The position numbers and the translations under genes were made by a program. A model generated the notes under the pieces. It did not search any database and was not told the DNA's origin. It saw only the letters and a program-made list of their open reading frames with translations. From the NCBI GenBank assembly GCA_002449535.1, contig DJWZ01000062.1, forward strand, positions 16,405 to 80,404: DNA of 64,000 nt. The letters run 5' to 3'. This DNA is from Prevotellaceae bacterium UBA7017. GTDB taxonomy: Bacteria; Bacteroidota; Bacteroidia; Bacteroidales; Bacteroidaceae. Positions 18,114-25,022 of the stretch are shown in pieces (position 1 is the first letter of the stretch; every line of letters begins with the position of its first letter).

Positions 18114-18286
18114 ATATATCGAAATTTGCAAGTTTCAATGTGCAATGTTGCGGTTAAGCGAGAACAGAAGTCAAATGTATTTGAACTTTGTCGAGCGATA
18201 GCAACTTCGCAAACGGAATAAATCTCCGGCAAGGAGATTTGCATCTTAAAGTTGCTTTTAGATGCTTACGATATTTTATCGTTTCG
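18114..18286 (-). promoter_or_regulatory. structured leader of the argR operon
   Basis: From the predicted start near 18286 the leader is about 170 nt, long for this genome. On the minus strand it can form a hairpin at the 5' end (18282-18268, 6-bp stem, 3-nt loop), a GCATCT/AGATGC pairing (18265-18260 with 18246-18241), a perfect AAATCTCC/GGAGATTT hairpin (18240-18220) and an AGCAACTT/AAGTTGCT stem (18256-18249 with 18207-18200). The last stem uses bases from the loop of the GCATCT pairing, so alternative folds are possible. No T-run terminator is seen. It could be an attenuator, a processing site or neither. Confidence 0.45.
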
Positions 18287-18289
18287 GTT

Positions 18290-18354
18290 TGCAAAGGTAG
18301 GCATTTTTATGCAAACAACCAAATAAAAATGCAAAAATATGCAGGATTTTGCAT
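18290..18354. promoter_or_regulatory. promoter and 10-bp-phased ARG-box-like array
   Basis: The minus strand carries a TACCTTTGC -7 box at 18300-18292. GCA recurs at 18291, 18301, 18311, 18331, 18341 and 18351, an exact 10-bp register with one gap at 18321; all except the 18301 copy are preceded by T, giving TGCA. One helical turn between half-sites puts all on one DNA face, as expected for a hexameric repressor. Known ARG boxes in other phyla are 18-bp imperfect palindromes with AT-rich centres; GCATTTTTATGC at 18301-18312 fits that style. Confidence 0.65.
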
Positions 18355-18430
18355 TTTTTGTACAATTACGCTGTAGAAAAAGAAATCTCCTTCCCAATGT
18401 TTATGAAACAAGTAGTTCTGATAGAATAAC

Positions 18431-18953
18431 AATTTTACATACATGCCTACACCAATCAGTACAAATGTCTTGTTTTCAGTGTTTTACACTATAATTTGCC
18501 TGCACCGAGCCTACACTAAGCATACACCAAACCTACACCAAGCCTACACCTTTTTGTGGGAATTGTACTAAAATAGCACGAAAACATATACACAGAAGCA
18601 TCTATTTTATGCTATATAGGGAGGGAACAAAAAAGCAATAGTGAAGTAACAAGATTTCTTCCGAATAGCAGCATTTAAATTCTCTCGAGAATTTTGTGCC
18701 TACATAACTATGCAGCAAAAATTACCCTACTATGGAGTTGACAAATTCTCTCGAGAATTATTGAACTCCACTGGGATGTAGGTTTTGATATGCTACAATC
18801 GAAGATTTGCTACATTCCTATCAAAAATTTTGACTGTGCTTGGTGTAGGCAGGGTGTAGGCAGGGTGTATGCTTGGTGTAGGTTAAAAATCTCATTACTT
18901 ATTTATTATCAATATCTTACGCCATAAGGGTGTAGGCATGTAGGTAAAAATGA
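18431..18953. repeat. structured intergenic element A (CCTACACC arms)
   Basis: No gene is visible from the argR promoter to 19228. The outer ends are inverted: TACATGCCTACACC at 18440-18453 and its reverse complement at 18929-18942. Inner arms repeat the unit CCTACACCAAG and variants about five times on the left (18497-18550), and the inverted unit about four times on the right (18839-18882). The centre holds two copies of AAATTCTCTCGAGAATT (18677, 18743), each a hairpin with a TC spacer; the second is enclosed by GGAGTT/AACTCC (18735-18770). From 18954 to 19190 I see only AT-rich sequence. Confidence 0.7.
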
Positions 18954-19193
18954 AAAATTCCTTACAAAAAAATGCTATTTTAATCCCCCCACTTTTCTTC
19001 CTCCCTTGGGATACTTGGATTCGCTGTTAACCTATTAAAGCCGATTGATTTTGTTATCTTTCTTGAAAAATATTTCAGTTTTCTTTGCAGGTTTGAAAAA
19101 TAGTTGTAATTTTGACCTGTCGGTCTAAGGTACTCCGTTATGGAAATAAAATAAAAAAATGTCTTTTTATTTTCATTTCTCATAACTTAATCG

Positions 19194-19202
19194 TACCTTT
19201 GC
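19194..19202 (+). promoter_or_regulatory. -7 box of antitoxin gene
   Basis: TACCTTTGC, 27 bp before the antitoxin ATG. No convincing -33 TTTG. Confidence 0.65.
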
Positions 19203-19228
19203 AGCATGAAATCTAAATAAATATAGGA

Positions 19229-19492
19229 ATGGATACTAATATTATTACTCCTAATTCACCTATCAGTGCAAGATATTGGTCTGAACTTAAGGGCTTGAGC
19301 AATGATGTCAAATTAGAACTCATCTCATTGCTCAGCAGTTCTATGGTTTCTCCGAGTACTGAAAAACACAAGTCGCGCAAAGGATGGGCTAGCCGTTTTT
19401 GTGGTACATGGAAGGACAATCGTTCTGCAGAAGAGATAATCAAAGAGATACGTGATGCACGCACAACCAACACAATAGATATCAAGTTATGA
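19229..19492 (+). CDS. antitoxin of a VapBC-like pair
   Basis: 87 codons. Small acidic/basic protein with a C-terminal WASRFCGTWKDNRSAEEIIKEIRDART stretch. The tail pattern (W-x-D-x-R-x-A-x-E-I-I-x-x-I-x-x-x-R) is typical of Bacteroidetes antitoxins paired with PIN toxins, in which it occupies the toxin groove. Its stop overlaps the next ATG (ATGA), the usual coupling in such pairs. The toxin partner is truncated. Confidence 0.75.
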   Translation: MDTNIITPNSPISARYWSELKGLSNDVKLELISLLSSSMVSPSTEKHKSRKGWASRFCGTWKDNRSAEEIIKEIRDARTTNTIDIKL

Positions 19493-19617
19493 AAGGCTAT
19501 TTGCTTGATACCAGCATCTGTATTTTTCTTCTCAGAGGAAATCGGGCAATAGAGGAAAAGCTTAATTCTGTAGATACAGATAACTGCTACATTACTGATG
19601 CGGTACTTATGTTTTGA
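19489..19617 (+). pseudogene. truncated VapC-like PIN toxin
   Basis: The frame starts inside the antitoxin stop and reads MKGYLLDTSICIFLLRGN..., the normal PIN N-terminus with the first catalytic Asp (residue 7). After ITDAVL near residue 40 it meets Phe and a stop, where intact relatives continue for about 90 residues with the remaining acidic residues. The following DNA shows no further PIN sequence, so the 3' part is lost, not frameshifted. A 42-residue product would lack most of the active site. Confidence 0.75.
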
Positions 19618-19624
19618 AAAATGA

Positions 19625-19655
19625 TTTGTTATATCCAAAATATTAACTATATTTG
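19625..19655 (+). promoter_or_regulatory. promoter with both Bacteroidetes boxes
   Basis: TTTG at 19625-19628 and TATATTTG at 19648-19655, separated by exactly 19 bp. It starts right behind the broken vapC and serves the gene at 19678. Confidence 0.75.
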
Positions 19656-19677
19656 CAAGCGAATGTGCTAAATACTA

Positions 19678-20388
19678 ATGATTATGGATAGAGAAGAATT
19701 ATTTGAAGAGTTTATTAATGAATGCGAGAAAGAACCACTAACCTTTTGCGGTCAAGGAAATCCCAATGCTGATATTTTGATTATCGGTAAAGAGTCAACG
19801 GATACAAGTGAGGCTCTTATTCGTGATAAAATTAGGCTATGCAGGGATAAAGTAAATCGAGATGCACCAAGAGACATTAATTCCCAAAACAAGACTTGGT
19901 GTTATTATCAAAAGTTAATTGATGAAATATACCAACGTAAGTCAGAAGAACCTAACAAATGGGATTTTGAAAAGCTTGCTTTTACAACTGAAATGAACAA
20001 TATCCCAAGCAAGCATTCTTATCTTACAAAAGAAATAAAGGATGGTATAAATAAACGCTTGCAATTTTTCAAAGATTCACGTTTTATTAAGTCATTTCCT
20101 GTGGTAATTCTAGCCTGTTCTAATTATATTAATAACGACAAAAAGAACGGGTACCAGATTAACCAAACTTTTGGTGTTGAATTTGATAATGAGCCAAATA
20201 GTGATGGGAGCCCAATAGGCGAGCACAAGAAAAAGTATCCCACAGGTTTTTGGTTTTATACTCATCATAGTAAAGATAAACAGAAACTCGTCATACATAC
20301 CGTTCAATTAAGCCAAATTCAAAATGATATGATTGAGGATATGGCAAATGAAACTAGAGACCATCTAACAAAACTTGGTAAAATATGA
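19678..20388 (+). CDS. hypothetical protein, possibly uracil-DNA-glycosylase fold
   Basis: 236 codons; ATG at 19678 or 19684. An AT-rich gene unlike the core genes around it. The pattern NPNADILIIGKES near residue 28, FPVVILACSNYI in the middle and KLVIHTVQLSQ near the end recalls the strand order of the uracil-DNA-glycosylase superfamily, where the last motif holds a catalytic His. The match is weak and I would not assign a reaction. No signal peptide or membrane segment. With the broken toxin-antitoxin pair upstream and repeats on both sides it looks like recently acquired accessory DNA. Confidence 0.6.
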   Translation: MIMDREELFEEFINECEKEPLTFCGQGNPNADILIIGKESTDTSEALIRDKIRLCRDKVNRDAPRDINSQNKTWCYYQKLIDEIYQRKSEEPNKWDFEKLAFTTEMNNIPSKHSYLTKEIKDGINKRLQFFKDSRFIKSFPVVILACSNYINNDKKNGYQINQTFGVEFDNEPNSDGSPIGEHKKKYPTGFWFYTHHSKDKQKLVIHTVQLSQIQNDMIEDMANETRDHLTKLGKI

Positions 20389-20493
20389 TACAACGAAAAT
20401 TTAAAATCAAAGAGTTAGAAAAGCGTCTTTCAAATTTGAAATAGTTAGCTCAATACGATAAATAAACGATGAGATTTGTGTTTCTTCATTATT

Positions 20494-20943
20494 ATGGAAG
20501 ATAAATTCAAGGGCCTTGGCTACTGGGAAATCGTAGAATTATTGCATAATTGCAAGAATCTCGATGAAGAGATGGATATCTATAAGAAACTAGTGGAACT
20601 TGGCGAGAAGACTTTTATAGAACTCCAAACAGGAGAAACAGATTGTTTTATTCCTATAGAACTTGATTATTATGCTTGTCCGATGGATAATCTGGCATTA
20701 TGCTACATGAAGCAAAAAGAGTACGCCAAGGCGTTGCCTCTTTTGGAAAAAGCTTTGCTATTATATAGAATGCTGGAAATAACCGACTCTGACTTTACAT
20801 ATCAACGATACAATGCTTTAAAGAGGTTAGCGAAATGCCAAAAGGAACTGGGAAATAAAACAATGGATATACTTTATAGCTATGAGTTGAGACTTTTAGA
20901 AGTGACGGGAAAAATACTAAATAATGATAGCCAAGAGACATAG
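20494..20943 (+). CDS. TPR-like hypothetical protein
   Basis: 149 codons from the ATG at 20494; the longer frame from 20476 lacks a plausible start region. Helical protein in which MDNLALCYMKQKEYAKALPL (about residues 61-80) matches a tetratricopeptide unit, with a second unit near NALKRLAKCQKELGN. Likely cytoplasmic and protein-binding. It is AT-rich and lies in the same accessory block as the gene at 19678, 105 bp downstream of it. Confidence 0.65.
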   Translation: MEDKFKGLGYWEIVELLHNCKNLDEEMDIYKKLVELGEKTFIELQTGETDCFIPIELDYYACPMDNLALCYMKQKEYAKALPLLEKALLLYRMLEITDSDFTYQRYNALKRLAKCQKELGNKTMDILYSYELRLLEVTGKILNNDSQET

Positions 20944-21172
20944 GGACGGGTACATTAGATGTATGATGTTTGGAGAAACATGAAATTGTGCTTGGCAACA
21001 TCATTCTTTATTGCTCATCTTAAATCAAACAATCAATAGATTTGCTTGAAATTGCATCATTCCCATCCAGCTCACTCTTCGGAGTGGGCTTTTCTTTAGC
21101 GGACAAGATTTTCGTCAAAGGTTCAAGGTCTGAGGACTGCAAATCCGAATTTAATTTTTAATCTTTAATATG
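20944..21172. other. intergenic stretch with one terminator
   Basis: No gene visible. The only clear object is the hairpin at 21069-21090. The remainder up to element B shows no obvious repeat or promoter. Confidence 0.5.
21069..21097 (+). terminator. terminator with TTCG tetraloop
   Basis: Nine-bp stem AGCTCACTC/GAGTGGGCT (one T-G pair) closed by TTCG and followed by TTTCTTT. It lies 125 bp after the TPR-like gene. Confidence 0.75.
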
Positions 21173-21464
21173 ATAAATTAGGGTGGGTGTAATCGCTGTA
21201 ATCGTAATCGGTGGGTTTGATGGCTGAAGTGTGATGGCTGAGGGTTGATTCGGAAAAGGGGGCTTTTTTTGTTCCCTCCCGAGGGAAATTTTTTTTCTTC
21301 CCGATGAAAATAATTTTTCACTTCGGAGCAGATTTTTACCACTCATCACATAACTGGCATCGATGACGATTACACCGATTACAGTGGGGTAATTTATTTT
21401 TGTAAGGGTAGGGTAATTTGCAGAGCCACTATTTATATATAATAATTATTATATATAAATAGTG
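21173..21464. repeat. structured intergenic element B (TGTAATCG arms)
   Basis: Left arm 21173-21214 starts ATAAATTA and carries TGTAATCG units; the right arm 21362-21397 is its inverted partner (reverse complement ATAAATTACCCCACTGTAAT then CGGTGTAATCG). Between them is the hairpin TTCCCTC-CC-GAGGGAA (21272-21287) inside T-runs. Just outside the right arm is a perfect 38-bp AT palindrome at 21427-21464 (CACTATTTATATATAATAA and its reverse complement). A short GTCAACT heptad run follows at 21496-21513. Confidence 0.7.
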
Positions 21465-21527
21465 ACCTAAATTTCTCAGAATAAATAGGGGGTGTTGTCA
21501 ACTGTCAACTGTCATCGCTTGGTTGGA

Positions 21528-22631
21528 TTACACTCCAGCTACGTACAATATGTCAGAGAATACGCCTGCTGCTGTTACGCCTGCTCCGGCACCATAGCCC
21601 TGAATAATCATAGGGTGGGGGTTGTAGCGCTCTGTATGGATAAGGATGATGTTGTTGGAGCCTTCAAGGTGGAAAGCAGGATGCTTGGAATCTACCTTGT
21701 CGAGACTTACAGAACATTTGCCGTTGTCCAGTTTTGCTACAAAGCGCAAATGCTGATTATTTTTCTTAACCTCTTTGCGGAGCTGTTCGAAGTGGTCATC
21801 GAGTTGTGGAAGCTTCTTCCAGAAGTCATCCAGAGTTCCTTCAAAATATTCGTTAGGGACAAAGAGATGCTTCTCAACATCGTCCTGACTGACATCATAT
21901 CCGCTTTCGCGAGCCAGGATGACGAGCTTGCGTATCACATCGATTCCAGAGAGGTCTATGCGTGGGTCGGGCTCGGAGAAACGTGCCTCTTTTGCCTTTA
22001 ATACTGCCTGGGAGAATGTGCAAGTTTCGCTCAGGTGTGTGAAGATATAGTTCAGGGTGCCGGAAAGAACAGCCTCAATCTTGGTAATTTTATCGCCAGA
22101 GGAAACGAGATGGTCTATTGTTCTTATCAGGGGAAGACCTGCACCGACGTTGGTTTCGTATTTATACATCACGCCATTGTTGACGGCGGTCGTCTTCAGC
22201 TTGCGGAAACTCTCTAAGTCACCGCTGGCAGCAACTTTGTTGGCACAGACAACGGAGATGTTGTGCTCGATGAATTCCTGATATAAAGCAGCTATCTCGT
22301 AGCTTGCCGTGCAGTCAACAAAGACAAGAGGATGGATAACCTGTTCACGTAAAGCCAATACTTCGTCATGAATAATCTGGAGACTTGACTTCGGATTCTG
22401 TGAGAAAATGCTGCGGAAAGCACTCAGGTCGTCCTCTTTCAAACTTAGTTTTTCCAAATCTATTCCGCGTGGGTTGGTCATGATATTAAAGATATCTACT
22501 ATTCCCACTACATTCAGGAGGATGTCTCTTTCGCGGAACAAAGTCTGCTGTTGCTTAGCTATCTGTTGTAGCAGGGTACCACCGACGGTACCAGTGCCGC
22601 ATAATACGATGTTTAGCTTGTGTTGCTGCAT
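21528..22631 (-). CDS. stand-alone homoserine dehydrogenase (ThrA C-terminal type)
   Basis: 367 codons. Converts aspartate semialdehyde to homoserine with NAD(P)H. N-terminal NIVLCGTGTVGGTLL nucleotide site, FVDCTAS, VVCANKVA, YKYETNVGAGLPLI, VLSGTLNYIF and EPDPRIDLSGIDVIRKLVIL carry the catalytic residues. The sequence matches the dehydrogenase half of the fused aspartokinase-homoserine dehydrogenase, but the frame begins exactly at the domain and no kinase is present upstream. Last gene of the DUF3467-rhaM-folB run, after a 48-bp repeat-filled gap. Confidence 0.9.
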   Translation of the reverse strand: MQQHKLNIVLCGTGTVGGTLLQQIAKQQQTLFRERDILLNVVGIVDIFNIMTNPRGIDLEKLSLKEDDLSAFRSIFSQNPKSSLQIIHDEVLALREQVIHPLVFVDCTASYEIAALYQEFIEHNISVVCANKVAASGDLESFRKLKTTAVNNGVMYKYETNVGAGLPLIRTIDHLVSSGDKITKIEAVLSGTLNYIFTHLSETCTFSQAVLKAKEARFSEPDPRIDLSGIDVIRKLVILARESGYDVSQDDVEKHLFVPNEYFEGTLDDFWKKLPQLDDHFEQLRKEVKKNNQHLRFVAKLDNGKCSVSLDKVDSKHPAFHLEGSNNIILIHTERYNPHPMIIQGYGAGAGVTAAGVFSDILYVAGV

Positions 22632-22635
22632 ATTA

Positions 22636-22690
22636 TTTTGGGAGTTAAAAGGGGTGTTAAAAAAGGAGTTAAAGGGGAGTTAAAGGGGAG
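22636..22690. repeat. tandem GGAGTTAAAG-type repeat
   Basis: Four degenerate units of about 10-12 bp (GGAGTTAAAGG, GGTGTTAAAAA) fill the gap between folB and the homoserine dehydrogenase gene and just enter the folB 3' end. Confidence 0.65.
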
Positions 22691-23042
22691 ATTGCATTGT
22701 GATTCTTATTCCCGCTCCGTCACAATCGGCTGAAAAAGGTGGGGCTACTTTCTTGATATCTATGGTAGCGCTTTCTGTCTGAGGAAAGTGTGCAAAAATG
22801 CTGTTACCGATACGCTGGGCAACATGTTCAAGAAGGTTGCTGGGAATCAGCATCTCCCTTTTTACAATGTCAGCCAGGATGGCGTAGTTTAACGTGTCAT
22901 TAACGTCGTCGGAATTGCAAGCTTCCTCAAAAGGATATTGAACAGAAACGTTGACAATGTAATCATTGCCAACATTGCGTTCCTGCTTCTGTACTCCATG
23001 AAAAGCGTGAAACCTTAGGTTATCGAGATAAATGGTGCCCAA
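22680..23042 (-). CDS. folB: dihydroneopterin aldolase
   Basis: 120 codons. Folate pathway enzyme cleaving dihydroneopterin to hydroxymethyldihydropterin. FHAFHGVQKQERNVGNDYIV near residue 11, the Tyr/Lys region at NYAILADIVK, and LEHVAQRIG are family features. No ATG is available: the frame is bounded by the rhaM stop 10 bp upstream, so the start must be TTG at 23042 (or translation is coupled to rhaM). Confidence 0.9.
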   Translation of the reverse strand: MGTIYLDNLRFHAFHGVQKQERNVGNDYIVNVSVQYPFEEACNSDDVNDTLNYAILADIVKREMLIPSNLLEHVAQRIGNSIFAHFPQTESATIDIKKVAPPFSADCDGAGIRITMQSPL

Positions 23043-23051
23043 GGGGAGTAG

Positions 23052-23372
23052 TTAGTCCAAATGAAAAACTTCTTTGATTGGAATAGTGATAGGGGAGTTG
23101 TCTTTTGGATTTACCTCCATGATGTCTGCCATCATGTCCCACCATTTCTGGGTAATGGGGTCGATACCGTTGGAAGTGTCCTGGGTGTTGCCATCGCCCC
23201 CACACTCTTGGTAGCCAAAGAGAATATTGGTGTCTTTATCCCAGTAAATGGAATAATTGCTGACACCGCTGTCCTTTATCATCTTTACCAATTCAGGCCA
23301 GATGGCAGCATGGCGTTTCTGGTATTCCTCCTCACAACCTGGCTTGAGGAACATCTTGAAAGCGAATCTCAT
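23052..23372 (-). CDS. rhaM: L-rhamnose mutarotase
   Basis: 106 codons, the family's usual length. Interconverts alpha and beta L-rhamnose. The N-terminal MFLKPGCEEEYQKRHAAIWP with the active His, SNYSIYWDKDTNILFGYQE and the terminal WWDMMADIMEVNP segment are characteristic. No rhamnose catabolic genes are adjacent, but the window also has rhamnose synthesis genes and a GH106-like enzyme. Confidence 0.9.
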   Translation of the reverse strand: MRFAFKMFLKPGCEEEYQKRHAAIWPELVKMIKDSGVSNYSIYWDKDTNILFGYQECGGDGNTQDTSNGIDPITQKWWDMMADIMEVNPKDNSPITIPIKEVFHLD

Positions 23373-23385
23373 ATTCTATGCTTCT

Positions 23386-23706
23386 TTATGCTTCTCCAAA
23401 AGGATTGGCTGTTCTTGGTGGTACTGGAGCATTGTTCTTGCTCGTTGTCTCAAGGGATATAGGACCGAAGTCTTTCTCGTAGCGCATAACATTATCTTGC
23501 AATGCCAATAAGAGACGCTTCGCATGCTCTGGTGCCAATATTACACGGCTTACAACCTGTGCTTTGTCTATTCCTGGAAGAGAGGATGCAAGGTCCATGA
23601 CAAATTCTGTACGAGAATGTGAGATAATTGCAAAGTTGCTATATACACCGCGTGCTGTTTCGGGTGTTAAGTCAAGTTGGAGTTGGTTTCCTTTTTGGTT
23701 TGTCAT
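23386..23706 (-). CDS. DUF3467 family protein
   Basis: 106 codons. Matches the small DUF3467 family: GVYSNFAIISHSRTEFVMDLA near residue 20 and VVSRVILAPEHAKRLLLALQDNV. Function unknown. In Bacteroidetes it is a widespread single-domain cytoplasmic protein. First gene of the four-gene minus run, with its own promoter box at 23732-23740. Confidence 0.85.
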   Translation of the reverse strand: MTNQKGNQLQLDLTPETARGVYSNFAIISHSRTEFVMDLASSLPGIDKAQVVSRVILAPEHAKRLLLALQDNVMRYEKDFGPISLETTSKNNAPVPPRTANPFGEA

Positions 23707-23731
23707 AATTGTTCAAATTTAAAATCTTCGC

Positions 23732-23740
23732 GCAAAGGTA
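23732..23740 (-). promoter_or_regulatory. -7 box of DUF3467-rhaM-folB-HSDH run
   Basis: TACCTTTGC on the minus strand, 26 bp before the ATG. Confidence 0.7.
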
Positions 23741-23821
23741 GTCTTTTTTTCAATATTAAGTATTAGTCTTTCCAGAGTTTTATTTTCTGTTTCTTAATAA
23801 ACCTTAAAATATTCGTTGCCC

Positions 23822-23854
23822 TGTGGATAAGTGAAAAAAATAGCTTATCTTTGC
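23822..23854 (+). promoter_or_regulatory. DnaA box over the promoter of the amidase-mlaD-dnaA operon
   Basis: TGTGGATAA at 23822-23830 is the exact complement of the consensus DnaA box TTATCCACA. TATCTTTGC at 23846-23854 is the -7 box, so the DnaA box falls on the -33 position and would block polymerase when bound. Because dnaA is the third gene of this operon, the arrangement suggests DnaA represses its own synthesis. Confidence 0.7.
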
Positions 23855-23867
23855 AAGGTTTTTCCAT

Positions 23868-25022
23868 GTGTCTATGTTTAGATTGAGATATACTATATTG
23901 TTAATCTGTTTCATGTTGGCTGTTTCGGCAAACATGGTTGCCAAGTCGTTCACTCTTGTTATTGATGCGGGACATGGCGGGCATGATGCCGGAGCCATAG
24001 GGGCATTCTCGAAGGAGAAGGATATCAACCTCAATGTGGCACTGGCATTTGGAAAATACGTAGAGCGTAACTGCCCTGATGTAAGGGTGATTTATACAAG
24101 AACAAGCGATGTGTTCGTCACGCTGAATGGTCGTGCAGAAATAGCAAACAGGGCAAAGGCTGACTTGTTCATCAGCATCCATACAAACTCTCTGCCCAGC
24201 GGTCGCATATCGAGAGGTATGGAAACCTATACATTGGGAATGCATAGGGCAGCAGAAAATCTTGAGGTCGCAAAAAGAGAAAACCAGGTTATCCTTCAGG
24301 AGAAAGGCTATAGAGAGACATATCAGGGCTTTAATCCTAATTCTGCAGAAAGCTATATTATCTTCGAGTTTTTGCAGGATAATAATATGCAGAAGAGCGT
24401 GGAACTGGCAAAATATGTACAAAGTAGTGCATGCTCAATGGCAGGCCGTATAAATAAAGGTGTCAAACAAGCAGGCTTCCTGGTGCTCAGGGCAACCTCT
24501 ATGCCCAGTTGCCTGATAGAATTGGGTTTTATTTCTACTCCTGATGAAGAGAGGTTTCTCAACAGTACTATCGGAATTGACAAACTGGCAAGAGGCATAT
24601 ACAATGCATTTGCACAATATAAAAACAATAACAGTAACTCCAGAACTTCCATCATAATGGAGAAGCCGCAGGAACTGCAAAAAGAGGAAGAAAGAAAGGT
24701 GGAGGAGAGCAGAAGAGAGGTTGTAGAGGCTCCTGTTAATGAAAAAGTAGCAGATAATAAAATTCCGACACCACAACCTGTACAGCCATCTCCCATCGTG
24801 TACAAAGTTCAGGTGTTAGTTGCAGAGAGAGTCCTTAAACAAGATGATTATCGCCTGAAAGGACGCAAGGACCTTGAGTATTATAAAGAGGGCGGAATGG
24901 TAAAATATACTGCCGGCTCTTTTGAAACTATGAGTGAAGCTAATAGATTTCGTGTTGAATTAAATAAAATTTTCCCGGGATGCTTTGTAGTAAAGTTTAG
25001 GGATGGACAAAGAGTAAAATGA
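23868..25022 (+). CDS. N-acetylmuramoyl-L-alanine amidase (Amidase_3)
   Basis: 384 codons. Signal peptide, then the zinc amidase domain: VIDAGHGGHDAGAIG (first zinc His), NRAKADLFISIHTN (second zinc site), and SCLIELGFISTPDEERFL with the catalytic Glu. After about residue 240 comes a Glu/Lys-rich linker and a C-terminal SPOR-like region (YKVQVLVAERVLK...AGSFETMSEANRFRVEL) that would bind denuded septal glycan. It cuts the peptide stems from peptidoglycan during division. Start at 23868 or 23874. Overlaps mlaD by 4 bp. Confidence 0.92.
   Translation: MSMFRLRYTILLICFMLAVSANMVAKSFTLVIDAGHGGHDAGAIGAFSKEKDINLNVALAFGKYVERNCPDVRVIYTRTSDVFVTLNGRAEIANRAKADLFISIHTNSLPSGRISRGMETYTLGMHRAAENLEVAKRENQVILQEKGYRETYQGFNPNSAESYIIFEFLQDNNMQKSVELAKYVQSSACSMAGRINKGVKQAGFLVLRATSMPSCLIELGFISTPDEERFLNSTIGIDKLARGIYNAFAQYKNNNSNSRTSIIMEKPQELQKEEERKVEESRREVVEAPVNEKVADNKIPTPQPVQPSPIVYKVQVLVAERVLKQDDYRLKGRKDLEYYKEGGMVKYTAGSFETMSEANRFRVELNKIFPGCFVVKFRDGQRVK

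Noticed and set aside
18440..18880. possible CRISPR array
   Set aside because: The repeated units are only 8-11 bp, without constant-length unique spacers, and occur inverted in two arms. No cas gene is present.
21427..21464. AT palindrome as transcription terminator
   Set aside because: It has no GC-rich stem; a perfect 38-bp AT palindrome fits cruciform or protein-binding DNA better.
23700..24000. oriC next to dnaA
   Set aside because: Only one consensus DnaA box is visible, and it overlaps a promoter. No cluster of boxes or DUE-like tract is apparent.
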